A DNA stretch of 31,399 nucleotides from Anammoximicrobium sp032229885 (GTDB taxonomy: Bacteria > Planctomycetota > Planctomycetia > Pirellulales > Pirellulaceae), in contig JAVYAJ010000015.1 in NCBI GenBank assembly GCA_032229885.1, forward strand, positions 1-31,399. Direction: 5' to 3'. This document shows positions 7,534-14,980 of the stretch, piece after piece. The notes under the pieces were generated by a model. It saw only the letters and a list, made by a program, of their open reading frames with translations. It had not been told where the DNA came from and made no database searches. The translations under genes were made by a program, and so were the position numbers. Positions within the stretch are counted from its first letter, which is position 1. The number at the start of each line of letters is the position of its first letter.

Positions 7534-8360
7534 GGAACGCGTCATTGGATTCGACCTCGAAAGCGAGCTTGTTTCGCCGCGGGGCGAGCGGGCCGGCGAC
7601 TTTGCTGATGGGCGTCGCGACGATCTGCTTGGCGACCGCCGGCTGTGCGACACCGCCGGACACCGAGCTGGTGCGGATTTACCAGCGTGCGCTCGAGGCC
7701 TTTGAGCAGGCCGCCGGACCTGCCGACTATCTGCGCTCCGCCACCCTGTACCAGGAGATCCTCGATCGTGGCGTCGTCTCCGGCGGCCTGCTGTACAACC
7801 AAGGGAACGCCTATATGCGAGCCGGCCAACGAGGTCGCGCGATCGCCAGCTATCGTCGCGCCCTGATCTATCGGCCGCGCGACGCTCAATTGCGAGCAAA
7901 CCTGCAACTGGCGCTAGGGTCTGACATCGCGATCGACGCGCCGCAGGGCGTGCTCGACCACATCTTTTTCTGGCGCGACTGGACCAGCTATCCGGGAAAG
8001 ATCCATGCGTCCGCCGCGGTGGCCAGTCTGGCGTTCGTGCTGGGGCTGGCCGGCCTCTGGGGACCGCGACGCCCCCTATTTCGCCGTGCGGCTTGGGCCA
8101 CCCTCGGCTTGACACTGATCCTGGCCGCTTCGGCCGTCTACGATTGGCGGCGTTTCGAGCAGGTCGAGCGCGGCGTCGTGATCCGCAGCGAGGTGATCGC
8201 CCGCAAAGGCAACGCCGACAGCTATGACCCGGCGTTCAACGAACCGCTGAAGGAAGGCGCCGAGTTTCGCATCATCGAACGGCGGGGACCGTGGGTGCAA
8301 ATACAACTGGCAGGCGGCCAGGCGGGCTGGATCCCCGACTCGGCGGTCGTCACGTTCTGA
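7530..8360 (+). CDS. batE: BatE-like TPR and SH3b protein
   Basis: A 276-residue protein starting at GTG 7530, inside the stop of the BatD-like gene (GTGA), so it is translationally coupled. It has an N-terminal hydrophobic segment ending ATAGC at about Cys39, which could be a degenerate lipobox. A TPR region follows (about 65-130; LLYNQGNAYMRAGQRGRAIA). Two membrane helices come next (about 152-172 and 185-205), and then a C-terminal SH3b-like domain (GPWVQIQLAGGQAGWIPDSAVV). TPR plus two helices plus SH3b is the usual BatE plan. The likely role is as a partner of BatD in the periplasmic face of a MoxR/Bat complex, but no moxR, batA or batB gene lies in this window. Confidence 0.85.
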   Translation: MRNASLDSTSKASLFRRGASGPATLLMGVATICLATAGCATPPDTELVRIYQRALEAFEQAAGPADYLRSATLYQEILDRGVVSGGLLYNQGNAYMRAGQRGRAIASYRRALIYRPRDAQLRANLQLALGSDIAIDAPQGVLDHIFFWRDWTSYPGKIHASAAVASLAFVLGLAGLWGPRRPLFRRAAWATLGLTLILAASAVYDWRRFEQVERGVVIRSEVIARKGNADSYDPAFNEPLKEGAEFRIIERRGPWVQIQLAGGQAGWIPDSAVVTF

Positions 8361-8549
8361 CCGCCGCGCGTCTGGCCCCGATCGCGTGTGCCTGAGCCGG
8401 ACAGTCTTCCAGCCGAACCTCGCCCGACGACGAGAGTCCAGGCTGCGCTGACGAACGGTTCGGGAGATTCCGGCAATCTCTGAAAAGCGAACGGCATGCA
8501 CGTGAGGCGCAGGCACGCGCGGTCGGGCATGCACTCTGTCACGATAACC

Positions 8550-8574
8550 GATCCGCGCGTGAGAAGCGCGGATC
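8550..8574. terminator. Perfect 9-bp hairpin
   Basis: GATCCGCGC (8550-8558) pairs with GCGCGGATC (8566-8574) around GTGAGAA. It lies 190 bp after the BatE-like gene and 79 bp before the esterase start. It could be a terminator without a T-tract or an operator for the esterase. Confidence 0.4.
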
Positions 8575-8579
8575 AGAGA

Positions 8580-8596
8580 TGCGGCAGGATGCCGCA
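8580..8596 (+). repeat. GCGGC-N5-GCCGC hairpin repeat, copy 1
   Basis: TGCGGC-AGGAT-GCCGCA followed by GCCACG. It belongs to a family of small hairpins also seen at 20366, 22414 and 27267, all with the GCGGC/GCCGC core, a 5-base loop and a following CCAC. Confidence 0.6.
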
Positions 8597-8652
8597 GCCA
8601 CGAACTGACCCGTACGCGAGAACTATCGAGCCCATCGCACCGAGGCAAAAAC

Positions 8653-9621
8653 ATGGTCCGCAATTCACTTGGCGTCGTGTTCGTCCCGTCCGTCGTATTC
8701 GCCGCGATTCTCACGCTCGTCGTACTTGGCCTGACGCCGTCATGTTCGGCAGCAGACCCATCCGGCGACACGCTTCCGGCGGCCGCCGGCGCCGGTCGAG
8801 CAGACGCCGAATCGACGGGCGCGAATGCCGCGGCCGACATTCCCGCTACGATCTCCAACGCAACGCTGGATCGCGACGGTTTCCTCGTCCACACTGTCAG
8901 CTCGGCGTTTCAGGCGGACACGACGGAGATCCACGTGCTGCTGCCCGATCCGGTGGACGGCGACGAACGCTATCCGGTCGTCTACGTCCTGCCGGTCGAA
9001 CCGCACCGTGAACACAACTACGGCGATGGCCTGCGCGAAGTCCGGCGACGCGGGCTCTCGCAGCGGCGCCAGGCGATTTTCGTCACCCCGACCTTTTCGC
9101 AATTCCCCTGGTACGCCGACCATCCGACGGATCCTCGTGTTCGCCAGGAGACCTATTTTCTGAAAGTGGTGGTTCCTTTTATCGAAGCGCGCTATCCCGC
9201 GCGAGCCACGGCCGATGGACGGCTGCTGCTAGGCTTCAGCAAGTCGGGCTGGGGAGCGTGGAGCCTGCTGTTGCGATACCCGGAACGGTTTGGCCGAGCG
9301 GTTTCCTGGGATTCGCCGATGATGATGGATTCGCTGGGTTACGGCTCGCACAAGATCTACGCGACCCGCGAGAACCTCGCACGATACCAGATCACCAAGC
9401 TGCTGGAGCGCCGTGCGGGCGAGCGGTGGGATCCTCGGCGGCTGATCCTGATGGGCAACGGCAACTTTCGCGACCACCACGTGCGGCTTCAGAACTTGAT
9501 GCTCGAGTTGAACATCCCGCACACCTACGTGGATGGTCCCCTGCGGACTCATGCCTTCGAAAGCGGTTGGTTGCCCGAAGCGGTCGAGTTGCTGCTGCGG
9601 GACGAATCGGCGGGCCGTTGA
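8653..9621 (+). CDS. Exported alpha/beta-hydrolase (esterase D-like)
   Basis: A 322-residue protein starting at ATG 8653, with a GAGGC ribosome site upstream. Residues 1-34 form a long signal peptide, followed by an alanine-rich linker to about 65. The catalytic domain resembles the putative esterase family (esterase D / enterochelin esterase-like). It has the strand YPVVYVLPVEP, a nucleophile elbow GFSKSGWGAW with the serine in GxSxxG context, a candidate acid in SWDSPMMMD, and a candidate His in RTHAFESGW near the C-terminus. It probably hydrolyses carboxyl esters, perhaps on polysaccharides, outside the cytoplasm. It is a single gene with its own upstream gap and faces a convergent gene. 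Confidence 0.85.
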   Translation: MVRNSLGVVFVPSVVFAAILTLVVLGLTPSCSAADPSGDTLPAAAGAGRADAESTGANAAADIPATISNATLDRDGFLVHTVSSAFQADTTEIHVLLPDPVDGDERYPVVYVLPVEPHREHNYGDGLREVRRRGLSQRRQAIFVTPTFSQFPWYADHPTDPRVRQETYFLKVVVPFIEARYPARATADGRLLLGFSKSGWGAWSLLLRYPERFGRAVSWDSPMMMDSLGYGSHKIYATRENLARYQITKLLERRAGERWDPRRLILMGNGNFRDHHVRLQNLMLELNIPHTYVDGPLRTHAFESGWLPEAVELLLRDESAGR

Positions 9622-10021
9622 CATTCCTGCCGCGCGGGGTCGCGACCCTGCCCGCAACGTCTTGTGGCTCGAGCTGAGGGCTACTGCGACGAGCGAGAAT
9701 TGATGGGACATGGACTGGGAAGCCGTCCCAGATTGCCAGAAACCATTTGGGAACGGAAATAATATGGCGCTGGAACTAGCCGGTCGCGGAGGGCAGCGAA
9801 GCACGCGGTCCTGGAGGGATGCGCTTCGTCGCGGCCACTCGGTTGCGGCCAGGGCGGAGCGCGGGCCTCCATAGCTGCATAAGCCCCCCCCGCGACGGAT
9901 GCATTCCAGGTTGACAAACCAAGAGGAATCTGGCCGTCGTGGGCGGTGAAGCCGGACTGGCAGCACGACGCAAACAGGCGGAAAACTGACTGAGGCGACC
10001 TGCTGACTATGATTTGCAGCG
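9622..10021. other. Intergenic region between convergent genes
   Basis: A 400-bp gap separating the ends of the esterase and metallophosphoesterase genes. A near-perfect hairpin at 9634-9651 (centred on the palindrome GGGTCGCGACCC at 9637-9648) lies 13 bp after the esterase stop and is a terminator candidate. An 8-C run lies at 9884-9891. The remainder has open frames on the minus strand but no start signals, and looks like decayed or repeat DNA. Confidence 0.5.
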
Positions 10022-10921
10022 CTAGCGCCAGTCGAGCTCCAGCGATTGGCCGTGGGCCGGGTGCTTGGTGTCCAGACAGTTCAAGGTCAACCGCATCCCG
10101 TCGGACTTCAGTTGCGCATCGTGCCAGCCCCGCGGCAGCGTGGGATCGAACAGCCACGCCAGAGCCGCCAGGTTCACTAGGTGCAAGCCTTCGTGCTTCG
10201 CGTGGCTCCATCGATGGCTGTGGGCAAAGATGAAAGCCTTGACTCGCTTGCGCGGCACGATCACGTCGTACAGGGCGTTCGTGTCGAGCAGCGCACTGGT
10301 GACCTTCGTCGGATCGGTCAGCGGATAGTGGTGCGCCACCACGATCGCCGGCTTGTCCGGATGACGGTCGAGCATCTCGGCCAGCCATTTGATCTGCGCC
10401 TCGCCCAACCGACCCGGCGTCGAGTTGGTCTTGTCCAACGAATCCAGCACGAACCAGTCGGCCAACGGCGCTTCGACCACGGTCACCTGACGTCCCGGGA
10501 CGGGCGACGGTTTCGCCTGCTGTTCGGGAAAGACCGTCCAAAAATGTTCACGCTTGTCATGGTTGCCCATCGCAAACGTGATGGGGATGGTAATCGGCGA
10601 CACCAGTTCGCGCAACCGCCGATAGTCGGCGATTTCGCCCTGGTTGTACGCACAATCGCCGGCCACGATCAGTCCGGCGGGACGCGGGTTCAACGCCATG
10701 TATTGCTCGCGCGCCTGCTGGAAGTTTTCGTCCGGATTCGTGTTTCGCACGATCTTGGCCGGATCCTGGCTGAGGTGAATGTCGGCCAGCATCACAAAGC
10801 GATTCGGGTCGATCGGCGGATCGGCGGACCACGCCAAGCGTGGCAAGAGCACCGACGCCACGCCCGCCTGCAACGAACCAACCAGGAGTTCTCGACGCGT
10901 AATGCAGTTCGTCAAAGCCAT
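10022..10921 (-). CDS. Tat-exported metallophosphoesterase
   Basis: A 299-residue calcineurin-like phosphoesterase. The ATG at 10921 is preceded by GGAGG at 8 bases, so it is preferred to a GTG 15 bases earlier. Residues 7-31 form a twin-arginine signal (TRRELLVGS and a hydrophobic run). The five metal motifs are in order: DIH (Asp47, His49), GDC (Asp89), GNHD (Asn120, His121), AHHYP (His197/198) and AHSH (His234, His236). The last replaces the usual GHxH with Ala for Gly, keeping both histidines. It should carry a dinuclear metal centre and hydrolyse a phosphomonoester or phosphodiester in the periplasm; the substrate is unknown. The gene stands alone. Confidence 0.9.
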   Translation of the reverse strand: MALTNCITRRELLVGSLQAGVASVLLPRLAWSADPPIDPNRFVMLADIHLSQDPAKIVRNTNPDENFQQAREQYMALNPRPAGLIVAGDCAYNQGEIADYRRLRELVSPITIPITFAMGNHDKREHFWTVFPEQQAKPSPVPGRQVTVVEAPLADWFVLDSLDKTNSTPGRLGEAQIKWLAEMLDRHPDKPAIVVAHHYPLTDPTKVTSALLDTNALYDVIVPRKRVKAFIFAHSHRWSHAKHEGLHLVNLAALAWLFDPTLPRGWHDAQLKSDGMRLTLNCLDTKHPAHGQSLELDWR

Positions 10922-11579
10922 GATGCTTGCCTCCACTAATCAACGCTGCGTCCACAGTGGGCCTTGTTGACGGCCAACTGCCAAAGCCCCATACTACGTG
11001 GACCGGCCACCGCTGTCCACCCTCGCCGCGCGGGCCGTTGTGCCCTGGGCCACGTCAACTTTCCGCGCTGCCGGCCTAGAACCGCCCATCGATCTCGACC
11101 CGCCGCGAAAGCTTGTCGTCGGCCCTGGACCAGTGTCGCCGGCCAAAGGCGTCGGACAGCCATGACTGGCGACTGGTCCGGTGACACGGAAACGGTGAAG
11201 GGTCAGTTGTCAGTTGTCAGTTGTCAGGGGTCAGTGGTCAGTTGTCAGTTGTCAGTTGTCAGTTGTCAGGGGTCAGTTGTCAGTTGTCAGTTGTCAGGGG
11301 TCAGTTGTCAGTTGTCAGTTGTCAGTTGTCAGGGGTCAGTGGTCAGTGGTCAGGGGTCAGGGGGCAGGGGGCAGGGGGCAGGGGGGCAGGGGGGCAGGGG
11401 GGCAGGGGGGCAGGGGGCGTTCCAGGTTTTTGATTCGAGATCTATCGTTTGTTTGCCAACGACCGTGAGTCTACGAATATGGCGAACGGCCATTTGTCGT
11501 TGATCGCATGTGCTGATCGATGGCTGCGGGCGGCGATCGCGGACTTGTCCATTGTCCACCAACGATAAGGAGACTGTGC
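10922..11579. other. Intergenic region between divergent genes, with minisatellite
   Basis: A 658-bp gap between the metallophosphoesterase (minus) and the EEP hydrolase (plus). Its centre is the heptamer/octamer array at 11201-11414. Because seven is not a multiple of three, the array is open in all three plus frames and produces false open frames. AAGGAG at 11567-11572 is the ribosome site of the next gene. No promoter could be assigned. Confidence 0.6.
11201..11414 (+). repeat. Heptamer minisatellite grading into G-rich octamers
   Basis: Exactly 23 consecutive heptamers of the form (G/T)GTCAG(T/G) fill 11201-11361 without an indel. Three GGGCAGG heptamers follow (11362-11382), then four GGGGCAGG octamers (11383-11414). 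The first part shows a higher-order pattern in which runs of TGTCAGT are closed by TGTCAGG-GGTCAGT. The G-rich end has closely spaced runs of 3-6 guanines on the plus strand and could form a G-quadruplex. Confidence 0.97.
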
Positions 11580-12605
11580 ATGTTGCGAATGCTAGACGGG
11601 CCGTCGAGGCTGGGCGTTGTCCTCTCGATGGCTGTCCTGACGCACGTCGCCGGGGTTCTCTGGGCCGCAGGCAACGACGTGGTCGATGGCAAACGCGGCG
11701 CCGGCGAACGCCGTTCGGAACCGTACCACATCGCGATGCGCACGATGGACAACGAATCGGCAAACGCACCCGAGAAAACGGTTTGTCAGGTCACCGCGCT
11801 GACCTTCAACATTCGCCTCGACACGCCCGTCGACGGCCCCAACCGCTGGGATCTGCGCCGCGAGCACGCCTGTGCCGTGTTGGCGCGCGAAGCAGCCGAC
11901 TTTGTCGGCCTCCAGGAAGTCCTGCCCGCTCAGGCCGCGTTCATTCGAGAATCGCTGACGAATTACGGCATGTTGATCCGCTCGCGCGAGGCCGACGCGG
12001 CGCGTGGCGAAGCCGTGCCTTTGCTGTATCGTCGAGATCGTTGGAAACCGGATCCGCGGCATCAGGGGACTTACTGGTTGTCCGAAACCCCGGAAGTACC
12101 GGGCTCGAAAAGCTGGCAGTCGAGCCTGCCGCGCGTCACGACCTGGGCTCGATTCACGCACCTCGACAGCGGGCGGACGATCTGGGTGTACAACACGCAT
12201 TTCGACCATCGTTCGGAACAAGCGCGCACCGAGGCTGCGCGACTGATGAGCCGTCGAATCGTCGAACACGCCGGGACCGAGCCCGTGCTCGTGATGGGCG
12301 ACTTGAACTCGGTGTCGAGCACCGCGGCGTTGAAAACGTTCCTCGGCCCGCCTTTGTCGCTGGTCGACGCCTATATGGCGGCGCATCCGGACGCGCCCGA
12401 ACCGGGAACGTTCCACGCTTTTTCGGGAAAGCGAGACGGAATGCGAATCGACTATATCCTGGCGTCGCCCGGCAACGACCTGCGCGTCGTCGGCGCTCGC
12501 GTGTTGTATGATCACGAAGGCCCGCGGTATATCTCGGACCACTTCCCGGTTCAGGCTACGATTGAATGGACTCTTCCGATCGCGAACGCAAAGCCCGACC
12601 CGTGA
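11580..12605 (+). CDS. Exported endonuclease/exonuclease/phosphatase-family hydrolase
   Basis: A 341-residue protein starting at ATG 11580 with AAGGAG 7 bases upstream. Residues 1-30 are a Sec signal peptide, and a variable linker reaches about residue 70. The EEP fold follows with its landmarks: TFNIRLDT (Asn77), LQEV (Glu113), YNTHFDH, VMGDLNS and SDHFPV, the Asn, Glu, His, Asp and Asp-His set of the metal-dependent active site. Members act as nucleases, sphingomyelinases or phosphodiesterases; the NIRLDTPVDGPNRWDLR start is typical of the secreted group annotated only as EEP-family. It opens a run of four plus-strand exported proteins (gaps of 89, 47 and 106 bp). Confidence 0.9.
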   Translation: MLRMLDGPSRLGVVLSMAVLTHVAGVLWAAGNDVVDGKRGAGERRSEPYHIAMRTMDNESANAPEKTVCQVTALTFNIRLDTPVDGPNRWDLRREHACAVLAREAADFVGLQEVLPAQAAFIRESLTNYGMLIRSREADAARGEAVPLLYRRDRWKPDPRHQGTYWLSETPEVPGSKSWQSSLPRVTTWARFTHLDSGRTIWVYNTHFDHRSEQARTEAARLMSRRIVEHAGTEPVLVMGDLNSVSSTAALKTFLGPPLSLVDAYMAAHPDAPEPGTFHAFSGKRDGMRIDYILASPGNDLRVVGARVLYDHEGPRYISDHFPVQATIEWTLPIANAKPDP

Positions 12606-12694
12606 CACAAGCCCTGCGAGCGCCGCCGACCCGGCCGCGACGTCAGCGCCGCGCGGCGGTCGGACGCGCGACACACAACACCGCGGAGAGCGAC

Positions 12695-13555
12695 ATGACA
12701 CCGTCCGAAATGACCCGACGAACATTCGTGCGCGAGAGCGCGATCATGGCAGCCACGACGTGTGCCGTCCGTCCGGCATTGGCCGTCGCAGCGCCAGCGC
12801 CGGGGCTGAAGCTGACGATCCTCGGGGCGTCGAGCTGTATTCCGGACGTCGGACACGAAACGCCCTGCTTTGTGATCAACGAGAAACATCTGGTCGACAC
12901 CGGCTGGTGCGCGGTGTTGCGGATGCGCCAGTTCGGATTCGACCCGCTGGCCCTGGAATCGTTGATCGTGACGCATTTCCACCACGACCACTATCTCGGG
13001 CTGCCGCAACTGCTGTTCTACCTCGGACTGCGGAAACGTCAGGGCCCGCCGTTGTCCATCATCGGGCCTGGGGAACGGATCGAACGCGTGCTGCGTTCCG
13101 CGATCGACCTGTTGCAAATCGATCGATTCCCCGAGCTCGCGGTCGATTATCGAGTCGTGCCGCTGACTGCGGGCGATCGCTTCGAGCTGCCTGGTCTGCA
13201 GTTCGAGACTTTTGCCGCCCGTCATGTGTCCGGGAAGAACCTGCCCGAGCAGGCCCTGGTCTACAAGGTGACGGATCGGGCGACCGGGGCGGTGGCCGCG
13301 TTTACGGGCGATACACACCATCACCCGCCGATTGCGGACTTTGTTCAGGGTGTGTCGCTGTTGATCCACGACGGCGTCCATACGGCGCCCAAAGATGCAG
13401 CGGCCATCGCGAAACGCGCGGGCGTAGGTCGCCTGGTGCTGATCCACTATCCCCAGCACCGCGCAGCCGCGATCCTAGCAGAGGCTCAGGCGATCTTTCC
13501 CAACACGGAACTGGCCCGAGAGGGCGTGTGTCTCGAAGTCCCGGCGCCGACCTGA
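12695..13555 (+). CDS. Tat-exported metallo-beta-lactamase-fold hydrolase
   Basis: A 286-residue protein. ATG 12695 has GGAGAG four bases upstream; a second ATG at 12710 is possible. Residues 6-32 carry a twin-arginine signal (MTRRTFVRES, then a hydrophobic segment). The MBL fold follows: THFHHDH (His94, His96, Asp98, His99) is the HxHxDH metal motif, FTGDTHH gives the bridging Asp and a further His, and IHYPQH lies near the C-terminus. The order resembles the RNase Z / arylsulfatase-like or quorum-lactonase branch of the superfamily; an exported location makes tRNA processing unlikely. It lies in a cluster with other exported hydrolases. Confidence 0.9.
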   Translation: MTPSEMTRRTFVRESAIMAATTCAVRPALAVAAPAPGLKLTILGASSCIPDVGHETPCFVINEKHLVDTGWCAVLRMRQFGFDPLALESLIVTHFHHDHYLGLPQLLFYLGLRKRQGPPLSIIGPGERIERVLRSAIDLLQIDRFPELAVDYRVVPLTAGDRFELPGLQFETFAARHVSGKNLPEQALVYKVTDRATGAVAAFTGDTHHHPPIADFVQGVSLLIHDGVHTAPKDAAAIAKRAGVGRLVLIHYPQHRAAAILAEAQAIFPNTELAREGVCLEVPAPT

Positions 13556-13602
13556 TGCGCCCTCCGCCGTCGGTCGCGGATTTTTCGAAAAAGGAGCAGC
13601 AA

Positions 13603-14874
13603 ATGTTGAAACGTCGCGACGTCCTACGTCTGATTCCTGCCTCGACGTTCGCCTATGTTGGCGCCTCGACCCTGGGCCGGGCCGTAGCTTCGCCTGACGA
13701 GTCGTCTTCCGCCGAACCGGCCGCTGACAAGTCGCTTCTGGCTGGACCGCCGGTGGTCCAGCATCTGACGTGCGACGGGTTTTCGGTCAGCGTCGCGGTC
13801 CGCGGGCTGGCCACGGCGTGGGTCGAGTGGGGACGCTCCGCCGAGCAGCTCGACCAGCAGGCCATCGGCAGCCGAGCGGGGCTGGTCTGCGCCTCGGATC
13901 GCGCACTGATCATTCCCGTCCCGTTCTCGCCGGCGGCCGAGGCCGGACAGACGATCTACTATCGCGTGGTGGCCGAGCCGCTGCGGTACGAGACGGCCTA
14001 CAAGCTGCATCGCGGCGATCCCGTATCCAGTCCCACGTATCGGCTGGTGATTCCGGACGCAGCCGCCCCGAACGTGCGGATCGCCGTGATCAACGACACT
14101 CACGATCACGCGGAGACCGTGCAGGCGTTGGCCGCACAGATCGACGCCCTCGACCCGCAGCTATTGGTCTGGAACGGCGATGCCTGCGCTTCGGCTTACG
14201 ACACGCCGGCCGACCCGCCGCGCGTGCTGCTGTCGCAGTCTTGGGCGACGACGCGGCCTCTGCTGTTCGTGCCGGGCAATCACGATGTTCGCGGCGCCGC
14301 CGCCCGCACCGTTCGTGATTGCCTGGCTGCCGGTCCCGATCCGTCGCTGCCCTACAACGTCGCGCTGCGCTATGGCCCGGTGGGGCTGGTATCCCTGGAC
14401 ACCGCCGAAGACAAGCCGGATGCCCACCCCGTGTTCGCGGGAACGGCGGCTTACGAACCCTATCGCGCGCGTCAGGCAGTGTGGCTGCGCGAGGCTCTGG
14501 CGCGTCCGGAAATCGCGACAGCGCCCTTCAAGGTCGCCATCTGCCATATTCCGCTGCACGGCCTACCAGGGCACAATGATGGGTTGAGCCTCGAAGGCTT
14601 TGCCTACTGGTCGGGCGATGGGGCGCGCAAGTGGATGCCGATCTTGCGCGAGGCGGGCGTACCAGTGGTGGTCAGCGGCCACATGCACGCCTGGCGCATC
14701 GACGACGCCGTTGACGGCGACCCAGTGCAGGTCGTGGGCGGCGGGCCGAATCCCAAACGCAACAACGCCGTGACGGTGATCGTGCTGGAGGCGGACGCGC
14801 AGACGCTGAGCGTCACGATCCGCGACGCTTTCTCCGGCGCGGAACTGGCACAGCGAAAGTTCGCGCGGCGATGA
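13603..14874 (+). CDS. Exported metallophosphoesterase with N-terminal FN3-like domain
   Basis: A 423-residue protein. The ATG at 13603 has AAGGAG six bases upstream and opens a Tat-like signal (KRRDVLRL, hydrophobic to about 28). Residues 50-150 look like the beta-sandwich of purple-acid-phosphatase-type proteins (VSVAVRGLATAWVEWG, then TIYYRVVAE). The phosphoesterase domain runs from about 157: NDTHDH (Asp165, His167), NGDAC (Asp193), GNHD (Asn226, His227), CHIPLHG and SGHMH. All metal ligands are present. It probably hydrolyses phosphoesters outside the cytoplasm. It is a different subfamily from the metallophosphoesterase at 10022, which lacks the N-terminal domain. The upstream MBL gene ends 47 bp before it, so the two are probably cotranscribed. 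Confidence 0.9.
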   Translation: MLKRRDVLRLIPASTFAYVGASTLGRAVASPDESSSAEPAADKSLLAGPPVVQHLTCDGFSVSVAVRGLATAWVEWGRSAEQLDQQAIGSRAGLVCASDRALIIPVPFSPAAEAGQTIYYRVVAEPLRYETAYKLHRGDPVSSPTYRLVIPDAAAPNVRIAVINDTHDHAETVQALAAQIDALDPQLLVWNGDACASAYDTPADPPRVLLSQSWATTRPLLFVPGNHDVRGAAARTVRDCLAAGPDPSLPYNVALRYGPVGLVSLDTAEDKPDAHPVFAGTAAYEPYRARQAVWLREALARPEIATAPFKVAICHIPLHGLPGHNDGLSLEGFAYWSGDGARKWMPILREAGVPVVVSGHMHAWRIDDAVDGDPVQVVGGGPNPKRNNAVTVIVLEADAQTLSVTIRDAFSGAELAQRKFARR

Positions 14875-14980
14875 GTCCCCCTTTGCCTGGATCGGCGAGA
14901 ATTCGGGCGATTCGGCGCGACAACGTGAGCGCGCCGCGTCGCCCGACAACTAACCTTCAACTTCAGAGGTAGACCGAGCC

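Noticed and set aside
11201..11414. Possible CRISPR array
   Set aside because: Units are 7-8 bp with no spacers, and no cas genes are nearby.
10964..11503. Three overlapping plus-strand frames through the heptamer array encoding VVSCQLS-type repeats
   Set aside because: A 7-bp repeat without stops is open in every frame. There is no ribosome site, and the encoded protein is pure repeat.
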